59,947 nucleotides of DNA from Victivallales bacterium (lineage in GTDB: Bacteria > Verrucomicrobiota > Lentisphaeria > Oligosphaerales > Oligosphaeraceae), in contig JAGCSE010000052.1 in assembly GCA_017964325.1 (NCBI GenBank), forward strand, positions 1-59,947, in the 5' to 3' direction. Positions 26,606 through 36,956 of the stretch are shown here, in pieces (the first letter of the stretch is position 1; each line of letters opens with the position of its first letter). The notes beneath the pieces are model-generated. The model was not told where the DNA came from. It saw only the letters and a program-made list of their open reading frames with translations, and did no database searches. Position numbers and translations under genes: made by a program.

Positions 26606-26953
26606 TTAACGTGCTGTATTGGAGTTGGTTGATGATATGTTACGGAGGCGCTTAAATGCCTTTAGTTGACGTTTGAAATCGCCAATCAGTCGATTTTTTG
26701 CTTCTGCTCCAAGGAGGAGCGTACCGATTCCGAGCATGGCCCATGAAACGGCGTAGCACACGCCGCCCATGACGAGCCAGCCTTTGCGGGAAGTCGCAGA
26801 GGCGAGGGCCGTGCAGATGGCGATGCCACCGTAGCCGACGAACCAGTTGAGGCCGAACAGCCACAGGCCGAGCTTGTACCAAAATGAACCGCTGCTGCAT
26901 GCCCGCTTGATGAAGCGGACGAAGAAGCAGGCGTATGAAGGCTTGCGAGTCAT
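26606..26953 (-). CDS. Small membrane protein of unknown function
   Basis: 115 aa, with two hydrophobic segments (~residues 30-50 and 60-80) and a basic C-terminal tail (FKRQLKAFKRLRN). Not recognised. Coupled to the COG2426 gene downstream. Confidence 0.6.
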   Translation of the reverse strand: MTRKPSYACFFVRFIKRACSSGSFWYKLGLWLFGLNWFVGYGGIAICTALASATSRKGWLVMGGVCYAVSWAMLGIGTLLLGAEAKNRLIGDFKRQLKAFKRLRNISSTNSNTAR

Positions 26954-27083
26954 AGATATGGATTGGAATGAAGATGGTGTGCAACTGTATTAATATCCAT
27001 GTAAATAGCCGATTTTCAATGTTTGCGGTTGTTTTTTAGTCATGATAGCCAAAAGGTTCCGAGAAGAATCTTGATGATTCTCT

Positions 27084-27118
27084 ATCATTCATTATGATTC
27101 TTTATGATAATGAATGAT
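27084..27118. repeat. 12-bp inverted repeat (possible operator or hairpin)
   Basis: ATCATTCATTAT and ATAATGAATGAT, perfect arms separated by 11 nt, 16 bp upstream of a promoter for the 27241 gene. Without a T-run it fits an operator better than a terminator. Confidence 0.5.
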
Positions 27119-27133
27119 TCGATTAAAAAGAAT

Positions 27134-27161
27134 TTGCATTTTCAACTTTATGTGATACAAT
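27134..27161 (+). promoter_or_regulatory. Sigma-70-type promoter for the 172-aa gene
   Basis: TTGCAT and TACAAT separated by 16 nt, about 75 nt before the start of the next gene. Confidence 0.5.
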
Positions 27162-27240
27162 GATAGGGATATTTTCCAAAAATAACGATATTTTTTATTA
27201 GATTATTGGCGAGAGAAAGGCTAATAAAGGAGTGCAACGC

Positions 27241-27759
27241 ATGGATTCAGAGAAAGGAAAACAAAAGAAAAAGAAAAAAGTGATTGTTGCAATGACGGTC
27301 AAGCAGGTGAAGAAGCCTGATGTGCAGGGGGAACAGCAGGAGGGGAAGACGGAAAGCAAGCTCGGCTACGATGAACGGCAGATGATTTTGACGATTACGG
27401 GACCGCAGCCGGAACTGCCGTATCCGAAGCATGTTCTGCAAATGTCAGACGGGACATTCACGCAGGAATATGAGATTCCCGAAGAGTTACGGGAGGCCGT
27501 GTTCCAAGAGCTGTATTTGTTTGACAAGATACCATCAATGGATACCATCATGCTGGACATCCATGAAGATAAGACATTCAAAGTAAGTGAGTTCCGTGTG
27601 ATTCGCGAAGGCGAGGGGAATTTCATCGTCTCACCGTATTATCCAATCAGCGGAGGGACTTTGCTGGACTGGATTCCTGCGGCTCGTCTTGCGGAAAATT
27701 CGGAGGGGATCGTCGTTGAGGCAAAGGCAGTCAATTGCAAATCCGATACAGATTATTGA
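27241..27759 (+). CDS. Unknown basic-N-terminal cytoplasmic protein
   Basis: 172 aa from the ATG at 27241, preceded by AAAGGAG at 8-nt spacing. The first ~45 residues are lysine-rich and likely disordered (KGKQKKKKKVIV); the rest is a compact acidic domain (~residues 45-165) with no motif I recognise and no signal peptide. A promoter and inverted repeat precede it. The 27760-28084 gap holds decayed short repeats (ATGAGAC- and CTAGAA-type) and no gene. Confidence 0.6.
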   Translation: MDSEKGKQKKKKKVIVAMTVKQVKKPDVQGEQQEGKTESKLGYDERQMILTITGPQPELPYPKHVLQMSDGTFTQEYEIPEELREAVFQELYLFDKIPSMDTIMLDIHEDKTFKVSEFRVIREGEGNFIVSPYYPISGGTLLDWIPAARLAENSEGIVVEAKAVNCKSDTDY

Positions 27760-28084
27760 CATCCGAGACATGAGACGTGAGACTGGTTTTGCTTAACGTA
27801 GAGTCGCGGAGATTCAGTGGTGCAGAGCTTTTTCTCATGTCTCATATCCAAAATAGATATTATATCTTATGTATAGTATTTAGAGTATCTAGAACATCTA
27901 GAAGAACTAGAAATTGCCATGAGACATGAGAGATGCGCTTTGCCATCAAAGAATAATATTTTTCTGAAAAATGCTGTTTTGATTTTTGGTTTTCGAGTAC
28001 AGGGTTATATTGTAAAGGTAAGTCCTGTTTTGGACAGGAGAAGCGAAAACGTCAACATGGGCCATGTTAATCAAAGGACAAGCG

Positions 28085-29680
28085 ATGACTCTGTACAAAA
28101 AGTCGATTCGAGACGATCGTGTGCGTGAATATGTTCCGGCAGTGCGGACCGTGATGAGCGAAGGCTTTTCGAAGCCTGATTTTTTCGTCGGCCGTCAGGC
28201 GTTGCAGAGTCTGAACACGTTGATGGATGCAGACCAAATCAACGTAAAGAAAGGAGCTTACATCCTTTTGGACTTTGGATTGGAACTACATGGCGGCATC
28301 CGCATCGTGACGGGTGGCGGCGGTCGTGGCAAGCTGCGCGTCCGCTTCGGCGAATCGGTTAGCGAGGCGATGCAGACTCCGAATCAAGACCATTCAATTC
28401 ATGATGCGGAGCTGGAAGTGCCCATGATGGGTATGATGGAATACGGTTGCACAGGCTTCCGATTTGTGCGGATTGATATTCTGGCGGATCAGTTGAATTT
28501 AATTAATGTAATAGCCGTCGCCCTGTACCGTGATTTGGAGCGCGGCGGGTCATTCGAGAGCAGTGATCCATTGCTTAATAAGATTTGGGACACAGGTGTT
28601 TACACTGTCCAACTAAATATGCAGGATTACATCTACGACGGCATCAAACGGGACCGTCTCGTGTGGCTCGGCGACTTGAATCCTGAAATCCGCGTGATTC
28701 TGTCCGCTTTTTCAGACGCTAGCCTTATTCCGAAGAGCCTCGATTTCCTGCGCGACCATACGCCGCTGCCACATTATATGAACGGCATCATCACGTATTC
28801 CGCGTGGTGGGTTGTCAACCAATACGATTATTTCATGCATATTGGTGATTTGGAATATCTTAAGTCGCAGAAGGATTATTTGGTCGGATTGGTTCGCCAT
28901 TTCAGCGAAATGGTGATGGAGGATGGCACGTTTGATACAAAAGGCAACTGGTGTTTTTTGGACTGGCCGACGAACGACAACAAAGCTGTCCAGCAGGCGG
29001 GTGGCCGCGGTCTCTACGCCATGATGTTCGAACGTGCCGCCGTGCTGTGCGATGCGTTGGGCGAATACGATACGATGAAACTCGCATTGGAGCGACTGGA
29101 CTGGCTGAAGAAGGTCGTGCCCGATTCGCTTGGCTACAAGACGGCCGCAGCCATGTTGACGTTGGGTGGTATTGCGGATTGCTCGAAAGTTTTGACGACG
29201 GATGCGACACGTGGCGTGAGCACGTTCTTTGGCTACTACATGCTGCTGGCTCAGCCAGAGGAAAGTGCATTGAATGTCATCCGAAAGTATTGGGGTGCAA
29301 TGCTTTCCCATGGTGCGACAACATTCTGGGAAGATTTCGATCTGGATTGGATCGCGAACTCCAACCGCATTGACGAGCCGCCGATTCCAGGCAAGAAGGA
29401 TTTGCACGCGGATTTTGGCAAATACTGCTACATTGGACTGCGCCACAGTCTTTGCCATGGTTGGGCGGGAGGTCCTGCCGCATGGTTATCGGAGAAGATT
29501 CTCGGCGTGCGCGTCGTGGAGCCTGGATGCAGGAAAGTCGTTGTCAAGCCGAATCTTGTGGATTTGGATTTCGTTCGCGGTAGCTATCCGACGCCGTACG
29601 GCAAGATTGAAATTGAAGCTGTGAAAGGCCAAAAGCCCGTCGTAAGGGCACCAAACGAAATCACTTGCATTACGGAGTGA
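28085..29680 (+). CDS. GH78-like alpha-L-rhamnosidase family protein
   Basis: 531 aa from the ATG at 28085, with AAAGGA 5-6 nt upstream; a Met at 28064 lacks such a site. A short N-terminal beta part precedes a six-hairpin (alpha/alpha)6 catalytic part with KRDRLVWLGD, the counterpart of the GH78 catalytic segment, and a C-terminal beta sandwich (GVRVVEPGCRKVVVKPNL). No signal peptide, so it probably acts in the cytoplasm on imported oligosaccharides. It lies 46 nt before the DUF5107 gene. Shorter than secreted multidomain rhamnosidases. Confidence 0.75.
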   Translation: MTLYKKSIRDDRVREYVPAVRTVMSEGFSKPDFFVGRQALQSLNTLMDADQINVKKGAYILLDFGLELHGGIRIVTGGGGRGKLRVRFGESVSEAMQTPNQDHSIHDAELEVPMMGMMEYGCTGFRFVRIDILADQLNLINVIAVALYRDLERGGSFESSDPLLNKIWDTGVYTVQLNMQDYIYDGIKRDRLVWLGDLNPEIRVILSAFSDASLIPKSLDFLRDHTPLPHYMNGIITYSAWWVVNQYDYFMHIGDLEYLKSQKDYLVGLVRHFSEMVMEDGTFDTKGNWCFLDWPTNDNKAVQQAGGRGLYAMMFERAAVLCDALGEYDTMKLALERLDWLKKVVPDSLGYKTAAAMLTLGGIADCSKVLTTDATRGVSTFFGYYMLLAQPEESALNVIRKYWGAMLSHGATTFWEDFDLDWIANSNRIDEPPIPGKKDLHADFGKYCYIGLRHSLCHGWAGGPAAWLSEKILGVRVVEPGCRKVVVKPNLVDLDFVRGSYPTPYGKIEIEAVKGQKPVVRAPNEITCITE

Positions 29681-29726
29681 TAATCGTCCCATTAGTCCCA
29701 TTAGTCCCATAATAACAAGGAAATAT

Positions 29727-32700
29727 ATGAAGACGACCAGTTTAACGGAAACGTGGAAAACGTTGGATACGTATGGCATTGGTGTCAGCCCGACCGTGCC
29801 GATTTTCTATGAAGGGCGTGGCAACCAGGGGGCGCAGGGCCATGTTTATCCGTATCCGTTGCAGGATAAGTTGACGGCGGACAAAGCGCCGCGCAAGTGG
29901 AAATGCCTTGTCATGGAAAATGAATATGTCCGCTATGAAATCCTGCCCGAATTGGGCGGTCGCATCGTGCGGGCGTTGGACAAGACAAACAATTATGATT
30001 TCTTCTATCGACAGGATGTCGTGAAGCCCGCGCTGATCGGCGTGTTGGGCGCGTGGATGTCCGGCGGCGTGGAGTGGAATTTTCCGCATCATCATCGGAC
30101 GACGACGTTTATGCCTGCGGACTACCGTATCGAACGCTACGCGGATGGCTCGGCGATGGTGTGGATTGCGGAGACGGAGAAACGGCATCGCATGCGGTCG
30201 GAAGTCGGCCTGTGTTTGAAGCCGGACACATCCTGTCTGGAAGTGAATCTGACGTTCCGCAACGACGGCGAGCTGCCGCAGTCGTTTCTCTACTGGGCGA
30301 ACGCGGCCGTCCATGCGAACGAGCAGTATCAGGTGATCTTCCCGCCAGATGTCTATTACGCCATCCACCATGCGAAAGATGAAGCCTGTCCATGGCCAAA
30401 ATTCAATGGCAAGTACAAGGGAATCAAATTTGACCATGCGGACATCAGCTGGTGGAAGGTCCATCCGGCGCCCGCGTCGTTCTTCTGCGGCAAGTCGAAG
30501 GAGAATTTCTTCGGCGGTTACGATCACGGAAAGAACGCAGGCGTCGTGATTTGGGCGGATCGCCATGTCGCGGAAGGCAAGAAATTCTTCTTGTGGGGCA
30601 ACAACGAAACGGCGCGTGTGTGGGATCAGATTTTGACGGACGACAACGGCCCGTATTTGGAACTGATGGCAGGGTCGTATTCAGACAACCAGCCTGACTA
30701 CACATGGTTGCAGCCTGGCGAAGTGAAGCGGTCGAAGCAGTATTTCTTCCCTGTCCATGATTTGGACGGCTTCAACCACGCGACACCTGAGGCGGCAGTC
30801 AATGTCCAGACTGGCAAAGACTTGCGTGTTTCCTTCATTGCCACCAAACTGTTTGAAGACGCCAAAATCGAAATCAAGGCGGGAGACAAATGCGAAAAAC
30901 TGACGGCGACGCTGGCTCCCGATCAGCCGTTCTCCTACACGATGGAAGGCGTTACGGCGGAAGAAGCTACGGTAACGCTGTGGACGGCGGAGGACCGCCT
31001 GATTCTTACCTATTATCATCATCCGTATCCCGAACGGCCGATGCCGACGCTGACGGTGCCACCGCCGAAGCCCGAAGAGTTCAAGACGATTGAAGAACTG
31101 TATTTGGCGGGACAGAGGTTGGAGCAATTCCATAATTCGGTGCGTTCTGCCGATCCATACTATGCGGAAGCGTTGAAACGTGATCCAGACGACTATCGCA
31201 CGAACATCGCGGTCGGCATCCGTTTGGCGAAGCGCGGCTTGTGGGCGGATGCGGAAACGCATTTCCGCAAAGCACTTGCACGAGCGGAATACAACAACAC
31301 GACACCACAGGACGGCGCGGCCTATTACGAACTCGGTGTCGCATTGAAGGCGCAGGACAAGTTCGATGAAGCGGAGGATATGCTGAAGAAGGCGTTGTGG
31401 TATCCGGGCCAGGCGGCTGCGGCGGCGCTGTCGCTGGTGGAACTTCTGATGGCGTTGGATCGCAAAGCGGAAGCTGCCGCCATGCTGGAGAAGGCACCCA
31501 AAGAGCCTGCCGCGTTGCTAAAGGATATTTTGGCAGGTGTTTGGCACAATGATGGTTACAAACACTGCGAACCTGCCAACATTGCGTTGGAGAATGCGGC
31601 GGCGGCCATCCGCGCCCATCAGTGGCAGGCGGCTCTCGCACAATTGGAACCGCTGAACACGTTCAATCCGCTGGTCTATTACTATCGCGGCTATTGCCAG
31701 TGGCGGATGGGTTATGAGAGTGAGGCGAAGACGACGTGGAAACATGCACACGGACTGTCGTCCGCCTACTGCTTCCCGTTCCGTTGGGAAACGGAGCAGG
31801 TCTTGCGCACAGTATTGAAAGCCAATCCCAAAGATTTCCAGGCCAACTACTTGCTGGGTTGTCTCATGCGCTACTACGAACGCATTGACGAGGCGTTCGC
31901 CTGTTGGGAACAGGCTGCGAAGGACGGCTCGAAGCTTGGCAACCTCTATTACTGTCTCGGTCATGAATACGACCGTGCAAAACGATTGGACGAAGCAAAG
32001 GATATGCTGTTGAAGGCAATTAAATTCGAGCCTGACAATCCGATTTTCATCCGCGAATACGACAAGCTGATGGAATCTCAGAATGAAAGTGCCGCTGTCA
32101 GATTGGCGTATCTCAAAGAACACCAGTCGGTTGTGGATATGCGTGATGATGTGTTGTTGCGTGAAATCGTCCTTCTGAACCGTGAAGGCGAGTATGACAA
32201 GGCGCTGGAACTGATTGGCGATCGTCGCTTCTATGTGTGGGAAGGCAATGAAGTCATCGTCCATGACGCATACGCGGAGGCGCATCTGGAGCGCGGCAAA
32301 CGCGAACTTGAGAAGGGAACGGGCGCGAAGGCCCGCAAGGATTTCGAGGCGGCGTTGCTGTATCCTGTCAATCTCGGCGTGGGGCGTCCATATCGCGACG
32401 TACGTTGCCGCATGACGCATTATCTCATCGGCAAGTCATGGCAGCTCTCCAACAAGCCGAAGAAGGCGCAGGAGGAATTCGAATTGGCCGTCGCGGACAT
32501 GATTGAACCGACCGCCAATACTCGTCTCTGCCTTGCAGCAGTTCCGTATTACCAAGCACTTGCGTTGAAGGAGCTCGGTCGCGCTAAAGAAGCGAAAGCC
32601 ATCTTGAAGAAGATGGAAGACGTCTGCAAGACGGTTCTTGGCGGCGCCAAGCAGGAAGACGATTTCTTCGCAAAATTCGCTCATGACAATGGCGTTGCTC

Positions 32701-32759
32701 CGAAGCAGAAGGTCTATCTGAATCTGCTGAAGCTTGTGCAGGAAGCCATGAAAAGTTAG
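29727..32759 (+). CDS. DUF5107-TPR protein, mutarotase-like carbohydrate enzyme
   Basis: 1010 aa. Residues ~1-360 are the DUF5107 region with a galactose-mutarotase-like beta sandwich (LPELGGRIVRALDK, GVEWNFPHHH). From ~450 to the end are many TPR units (ALAQLEPLNTFNPLVYYYRGYCQWRMG and similar). Such proteins commonly accompany glycosidases in plant- and host-glycan loci, and the GH78-like gene next door fits. No signal peptide. A TCCCATTAG tandem repeat (~29688-29712) precedes the start; a terminator follows the stop. Confidence 0.82.
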   Translation: MKTTSLTETWKTLDTYGIGVSPTVPIFYEGRGNQGAQGHVYPYPLQDKLTADKAPRKWKCLVMENEYVRYEILPELGGRIVRALDKTNNYDFFYRQDVVKPALIGVLGAWMSGGVEWNFPHHHRTTTFMPADYRIERYADGSAMVWIAETEKRHRMRSEVGLCLKPDTSCLEVNLTFRNDGELPQSFLYWANAAVHANEQYQVIFPPDVYYAIHHAKDEACPWPKFNGKYKGIKFDHADISWWKVHPAPASFFCGKSKENFFGGYDHGKNAGVVIWADRHVAEGKKFFLWGNNETARVWDQILTDDNGPYLELMAGSYSDNQPDYTWLQPGEVKRSKQYFFPVHDLDGFNHATPEAAVNVQTGKDLRVSFIATKLFEDAKIEIKAGDKCEKLTATLAPDQPFSYTMEGVTAEEATVTLWTAEDRLILTYYHHPYPERPMPTLTVPPPKPEEFKTIEELYLAGQRLEQFHNSVRSADPYYAEALKRDPDDYRTNIAVGIRLAKRGLWADAETHFRKALARAEYNNTTPQDGAAYYELGVALKAQDKFDEAEDMLKKALWYPGQAAAAALSLVELLMALDRKAEAAAMLEKAPKEPAALLKDILAGVWHNDGYKHCEPANIALENAAAAIRAHQWQAALAQLEPLNTFNPLVYYYRGYCQWRMGYESEAKTTWKHAHGLSSAYCFPFRWETEQVLRTVLKANPKDFQANYLLGCLMRYYERIDEAFACWEQAAKDGSKLGNLYYCLGHEYDRAKRLDEAKDMLLKAIKFEPDNPIFIREYDKLMESQNESAAVRLAYLKEHQSVVDMRDDVLLREIVLLNREGEYDKALELIGDRRFYVWEGNEVIVHDAYAEAHLERGKRELEKGTGAKARKDFEAALLYPVNLGVGRPYRDVRCRMTHYLIGKSWQLSNKPKKAQEEFELAVADMIEPTANTRLCLAAVPYYQALALKELGRAKEAKAILKKMEDVCKTVLGGAKQEDDFFAKFAHDNGVAPKQKVYLNLLKLVQEAMKS

Positions 32760-32783
32760 TGGCTAGTGGCTAGTTGGAGTAAA

Positions 32784-32811
32784 AAGGGCTTGTTTGGGCA
32801 AGCCCTTTTTT
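32784..32811 (+). terminator. Rho-independent terminator
   Basis: AAGGGCTTG-TTTGGG-CAAGCCCTT perfect 9-bp stem followed by T4, 25 nt after the DUF5107 gene stop. The remaining 32812-33011 is AT-rich and probably carries the promoter of the next unit. Confidence 0.92.
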
Positions 32812-33011
32812 GTTTGACATGAAATGAGTGAAGATGCACGACAAAGAGACCATGAGACAGAAAAAAGTCTTTTGCCCTTCTTGAGGTTGAAAAGAGGGAA
32901 AAATGTCGTGCTGATTTGCAAAAACGAAATTTAGCTTTATGTTAAATTCACGTTTGTTTTTCAATAGTCATGTATTGTATCAAAGGAAGTCTTTAAAAAG
33001 GACGCGAAACC

Positions 33012-33101
33012 ATGGGATCAGTCAAGAAGAAACGCCGTAAGAAGATTGCGAAGCACAAGAGACGGAAGCAGTTGAAGGCCATGCGTCATAAGAAGAAGTG
33101 A
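33012..33101 (+). CDS. AURKAIP1/COX24-domain small ribosomal subunit protein
   Basis: 29 aa, nearly all Lys, Arg and His: MGSVKKKRRKKIAKHKRRKQ then LKAMRHKKK. It matches the short AURKAIP1/COX24-domain proteins found in Bacteroidota and PVC bacteria, which bind the small ribosomal subunit. It is easily missed because of its size. The pattern SxKKxRxxKIxKHKRxKxLxxxRHKxK is strongly diagnostic. Confidence 0.82.
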   Translation: MGSVKKKRRKKIAKHKRRKQLKAMRHKKK

Positions 33102-33165
33102 CGAGAACGAATCTTGTGATTTCTGAATAGGACGCGGTGGATTCAACGAAGCATAGAGGCAGCAG

Positions 33166-34908
33166 ATGTTCAGACATATCAGCAGGTTGGGAATGGATTT
33201 AAGGCTCGCCTGTGTGTCTGTCATGCTGTTAGTTTCCGTTGTCTGCGGAGAAAACGCCAAAGACGTAGGCGCGAATCTGAAATTTGATTCGCGCCTTTCT
33301 GCGTTGGAGGAACGGGAATACCAGTCGTGGTCGAGCTACATGAAAGCCCTGTTGTGCAAGGAGGATTCGTCGTTCGGGTTGCGTTTGTACAATCGCTATC
33401 TTTCTGAAGCGCTGGGACTTGCTCCTGATTCAAGGCATTTGATCAACCAATGGCGTTACGGGAGGGATTTGAAGGAGCATCCTGAAAAGCATTTCGCGGA
33501 TTTGAAGGAGATTTGGGAAAAGACTCCCGAAAGCGCCAATCTGACCATGCTTTACATGGATTTGCTCATGCAGGCGGACAAGCGGAAGGAGGCTCTGGAA
33601 GTCGTCCTGCGCTGCCAAGAGCTGAATAACTGGAATTCAGGCGTACTAACGCTTCGTTATGTGGAACTTGCGCATATAGAAGGTCGTTCCGACATTGTGG
33701 AGGAAATGCTCCGTCGTGCGCTGTTGTCCTGCAAGGACGAAGAATTGACACGTGCGAATGTAGCGGCGGCGTGTTATTGGCGGGCCTGTCATGAAGATGA
33801 AAACGCGATTCTTCACGATGAAGCTATTGGTTGGTATAAAAGGTTCAAAACAAAGATATTATCCTCGCGTTACCGTCGCAAATGCCTGAAATACGCACGG
33901 AGGGCGGCGGAGAAGCCTGAAGATTTGGAGTCGATGTCGTCATACGTATTGTCAAGCATTCTAGGTGATTACGAACTTTGGGACGAGCAGGTCGCGTTTC
34001 TTGAGGGGCTTGAAGGGGACGAACTGGTTGGAAACATGGCGTCCATGGTGTGGTTTTTCATTCATTCGTGCCATGCCTTGAAAGAGGCGGGGCGCACGGA
34101 CGAACTGCGGGAAATCCTTGGATTGGTTAAATTTGGGACGGATTGGCATCGCGACGTGCTGATTTGCGCGGCCGAAATGTACATGGCGTTGGAGGATTAC
34201 GGTCGCACCGTTGAAATATACGAAATGCTGTCGCAGAAGGAGCCGCGTGAAATCCGCTGGCGGTTGATGATTGCGCATATCAGTCTTGTGCAAGGGAATA
34301 GTGTCAAAGGACTTGCGGCGTTGGCACCGTTGCGTGGGCTGCCGCCTGTAGGTTGCGTATTGAAGGCGCGTCTTCTAGAACAGCATGGTGACCACGAGGC
34401 GGCGTACAGGGAATACATATCTCTGCTGAAAATCGCTGGAAAGGAAGGCATGGAAGGCCATTGGAAGCCTGATCACGGCTTCTACAATGGAATCATCATG
34501 ACGTGCCTCAGCTTGAACAAGCGGGACGAGGCCCTCAAATATGTGAAGGAGATGTATGAACTAGATCCGGAAGATCCGCATGGATGCAATTTCTACGGAT
34601 ATCTGCTGGCGGATTTCAACCAGGAGTTGGATTTTGCAGAAAGCCTTATCAACAAGGCACTTGCACAGGAGCCTGACAATGTGGCGTACATTGATAGCCT
34701 CGCTTGGGTCCGCTATCGGCAGGGAAGGTTTGAAGAAGCATTGGATGAAATGGCCAAGGTATTGAAATACAATGGATTGGAACAAGATCCAGACGGTGAG
34801 TTGCGTGAGCATCTTGCAGCGATTCTGAAGGAATTCGGTATAAGTGAAACGGCAGACTATTACCAGAAGCAGGCCGATGGATTGAAAAAAGGCACAGCAG
34901 GACACTGA
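33166..34908 (+). CDS. Exported TPR-repeat protein
   Basis: About 570-580 aa. The N-terminal hydrophobic segment (LRLACVSVMLLVSVVCG) is a signal peptide; the start may be the Met at 33193. TPR-like helical pairs cover most of the rest, clearest near the end (DPHGCNFYGYLLADFNQELDFAESLINKALA, AYIDSLAWVRYRQGRFEEAL). A periplasmic scaffold is likely. No catalytic motif. Confidence 0.72.
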   Translation: MFRHISRLGMDLRLACVSVMLLVSVVCGENAKDVGANLKFDSRLSALEEREYQSWSSYMKALLCKEDSSFGLRLYNRYLSEALGLAPDSRHLINQWRYGRDLKEHPEKHFADLKEIWEKTPESANLTMLYMDLLMQADKRKEALEVVLRCQELNNWNSGVLTLRYVELAHIEGRSDIVEEMLRRALLSCKDEELTRANVAAACYWRACHEDENAILHDEAIGWYKRFKTKILSSRYRRKCLKYARRAAEKPEDLESMSSYVLSSILGDYELWDEQVAFLEGLEGDELVGNMASMVWFFIHSCHALKEAGRTDELREILGLVKFGTDWHRDVLICAAEMYMALEDYGRTVEIYEMLSQKEPREIRWRLMIAHISLVQGNSVKGLAALAPLRGLPPVGCVLKARLLEQHGDHEAAYREYISLLKIAGKEGMEGHWKPDHGFYNGIIMTCLSLNKRDEALKYVKEMYELDPEDPHGCNFYGYLLADFNQELDFAESLINKALAQEPDNVAYIDSLAWVRYRQGRFEEALDEMAKVLKYNGLEQDPDGELREHLAAILKEFGISETADYYQKQADGLKKGTAGH

Positions 34909-35091
34909 TGTTCACCGCTAATGGCTGTCCGCAGAATTTTTTAGGGAAGCCGACGACAAACGATGTGCAGAAAAGTTGCAAGACCATGAATATGGATTAC
35001 AATAATAGTTTACTATAAGGTAAAAGAGAAAGTTCAGCGGTTTTCATGTCAAAGTAACGAATACGTATCAAAAACGACGGAGAAAAATCAA

Positions 35092-36024
35092 ATGAGAAAG
35101 AAGAGTGTTGTTGCTCCAGAATGGTGGGATTACACGACGATCAGCGACGAACTGGTGGCGGATGTCGCGCGTTTGACGGTCGAAGACATGGCGCAGTTGA
35201 GCCGCCCTGGCTTCAAAGTTGTCATGTATGATACGATTGAAGAGTTCTATCTGGCTGAAGCGTTGGAATATATCGAAGCGTGGAAGCAGTCGTCTCCTGC
35301 GCATCCGTGCGGTGTTTGCGGGCCGATTGGACCGACGGAGCAATTGCCGCTGGTGGCGCGCATCGTCAATGCGATGGACATGAATCTTGCGAAATTGGAT
35401 GCCCATTTTTGGGGCATGGACGAATGGGTCGAAAACGGAAAGGCTGTTCCGACGGATCATCCACTGTCATTCGCGAAATGCGACAAGGAGTTGTGCTTCA
35501 ACCGCATACGTCCTGAATTGCGTATGCCAGAAGCGAATCTGCATTTTCCGACGGGCGACCTTGCGGCATACAGCAAGACGTTCGACGATTTCCATTGCGT
35601 GCTGATGCAGGGCGGACAGGGCGATACAAAACACTGGGCGTTCAATGATCCGTTGCCCCGCAAAGGCGCATACGTCGATGAACCGCCGACCCCCGAGCAG
35701 TACCGTCAATTGACGACGCGCATTGTCGATCTGCATCCGATGACGGTCATGCAGAACGCCCGTACGTCAGGCGGCGGAAATATCGCGCTTGTTCCGACAC
35801 AGGCGGCGACGGTCGGCCCGAAGGAGACGTGGAAGGCGGACAAGATTTCCATCTGGCAGGCTGGATGCCATGACAACGCTTTCGGTATGCGCCTTTCGAC
35901 GTTCATGATTTCGAAAAAGATCGCGGATTCGGCGGTGCCGATGAGCCTGCTGGCGGACCACCCGAACGTTCAGTTCAATTTCTTCCGCCCGGGCATCGGC
36001 AAGTGCGAAGTCGAAATGCACTAA
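35092..36024 (+). CDS. Glucosamine-6-phosphate deaminase/isomerase-like protein
   Basis: 310 aa with a NagB/SugarP isomerase-like pattern ([46 protein letters not shown], the counterpart of the NagB GIGxDGHIAFNEP loop). It differs enough from classical NagB that the precise sugar phosphate is uncertain. It is followed after 76 nt by a PIG-L deacetylase, which together suggests amino-sugar catabolism. Confidence 0.75.
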   Translation: MRKKSVVAPEWWDYTTISDELVADVARLTVEDMAQLSRPGFKVVMYDTIEEFYLAEALEYIEAWKQSSPAHPCGVCGPIGPTEQLPLVARIVNAMDMNLAKLDAHFWGMDEWVENGKAVPTDHPLSFAKCDKELCFNRIRPELRMPEANLHFPTGDLAAYSKTFDDFHCVLMQGGQGDTKHWAFNDPLPRKGAYVDEPPTPEQYRQLTTRIVDLHPMTVMQNARTSGGGNIALVPTQAATVGPKETWKADKISIWQAGCHDNAFGMRLSTFMISKKIADSAVPMSLLADHPNVQFNFFRPGIGKCEVEMH

Positions 36025-36100
36025 TAAGCTTAAAGCCAAAAGCTTAAAGCTTAAAGCCAAAAGCAATTGTAATAAAAACACATAATAAGGATGGAGACCA

Positions 36101-36886
36101 ATGGGTAACAAACCTGCAGTAATGGCCATCGTGGCGCATCCCGACGACATTGAGTTCATGTTCATGGGCACGCTTCTGATGTTGCAGCAAAAAGGGTGGG
36201 ATATCCACTACATGACCGTGGCGAACGGCAACTGCGGCACGGCGGTCGATGACAGCAAGACGATCATCAGCAAACGGCGTGGCGAATGTCTGGCGAGCTG
36301 CGCGATGAGCGGTGCGATTTACCACGAGTCGATTTGCAACGATTTGGAAGTGTTTCATACGTGGGACATTATCAGCAAGGTGCTGAGTGTCATCCGTGAA
36401 GTCAAGCCGAAAATCATCCTGACGCAGTCGATGGATGATTACATGGAAGACCATGTGAACACGTGCCGTGTCGTCGTGACGGCGGCGTTCTGCCGCGGGA
36501 TGCTGAACGCGAAATGCGTGCCGCATCGCGATGTCTTCCAAGATGACATTACATTGTATCATGCTATTCCGCATGGTCTTATGGATCCATATCGGCGGAA
36601 GATCGAGCCTGAGATGTTCGTGAATGTGGCGCCGATGATGCACAAGAAATGGGATCTTTTGAGCTGTCACAGGTCGCAGAAGGAATGGCTGGACGTCAGC
36701 CAAGGCATGGATGCCTACCAGAAGACAATGCAGACGTTCATGCGTGATTTGGGTGAGCGTTCAGGCAAGTTCGATTATGCGGAGGGCTTTACACGCCGTT
36801 CGTATCTTGGATATTCGGCGGAGGATATCGATCCGCTGCGCAATGCGCTCGGAGAGGATGTCATTTCCAATCCGAATTACAAATAA
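36101..36886 (+). CDS. PIG-L/LmbE-family N-acetylglucosaminyl deacetylase
   Basis: 261 aa. AHPDDIEF (residues 12-19) is the zinc-binding AHPDDxE signature, and the later EDHVNTCR supplies the third ligand. Expected reaction: hydrolysis of an N-acetyl group from an amino sugar or conjugate. Located after the NagB-like gene and before asnS, with a GGAG ribosome-binding site. Short direct repeats (AGCTTAAAGCC) fill the upstream gap at 36026-36063. Confidence 0.87.
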   Translation: MGNKPAVMAIVAHPDDIEFMFMGTLLMLQQKGWDIHYMTVANGNCGTAVDDSKTIISKRRGECLASCAMSGAIYHESICNDLEVFHTWDIISKVLSVIREVKPKIILTQSMDDYMEDHVNTCRVVVTAAFCRGMLNAKCVPHRDVFQDDITLYHAIPHGLMDPYRRKIEPEMFVNVAPMMHKKWDLLSCHRSQKEWLDVSQGMDAYQKTMQTFMRDLGERSGKFDYAEGFTRRSYLGYSAEDIDPLRNALGEDVISNPNYK

Positions 36887-36956
36887 CGGATTGGTGCGAA
36901 GCACGGAACGGAAGGGGAGATCCGTATGCAAGTGGTTCTCTGGGGGAGAGTTGAAG

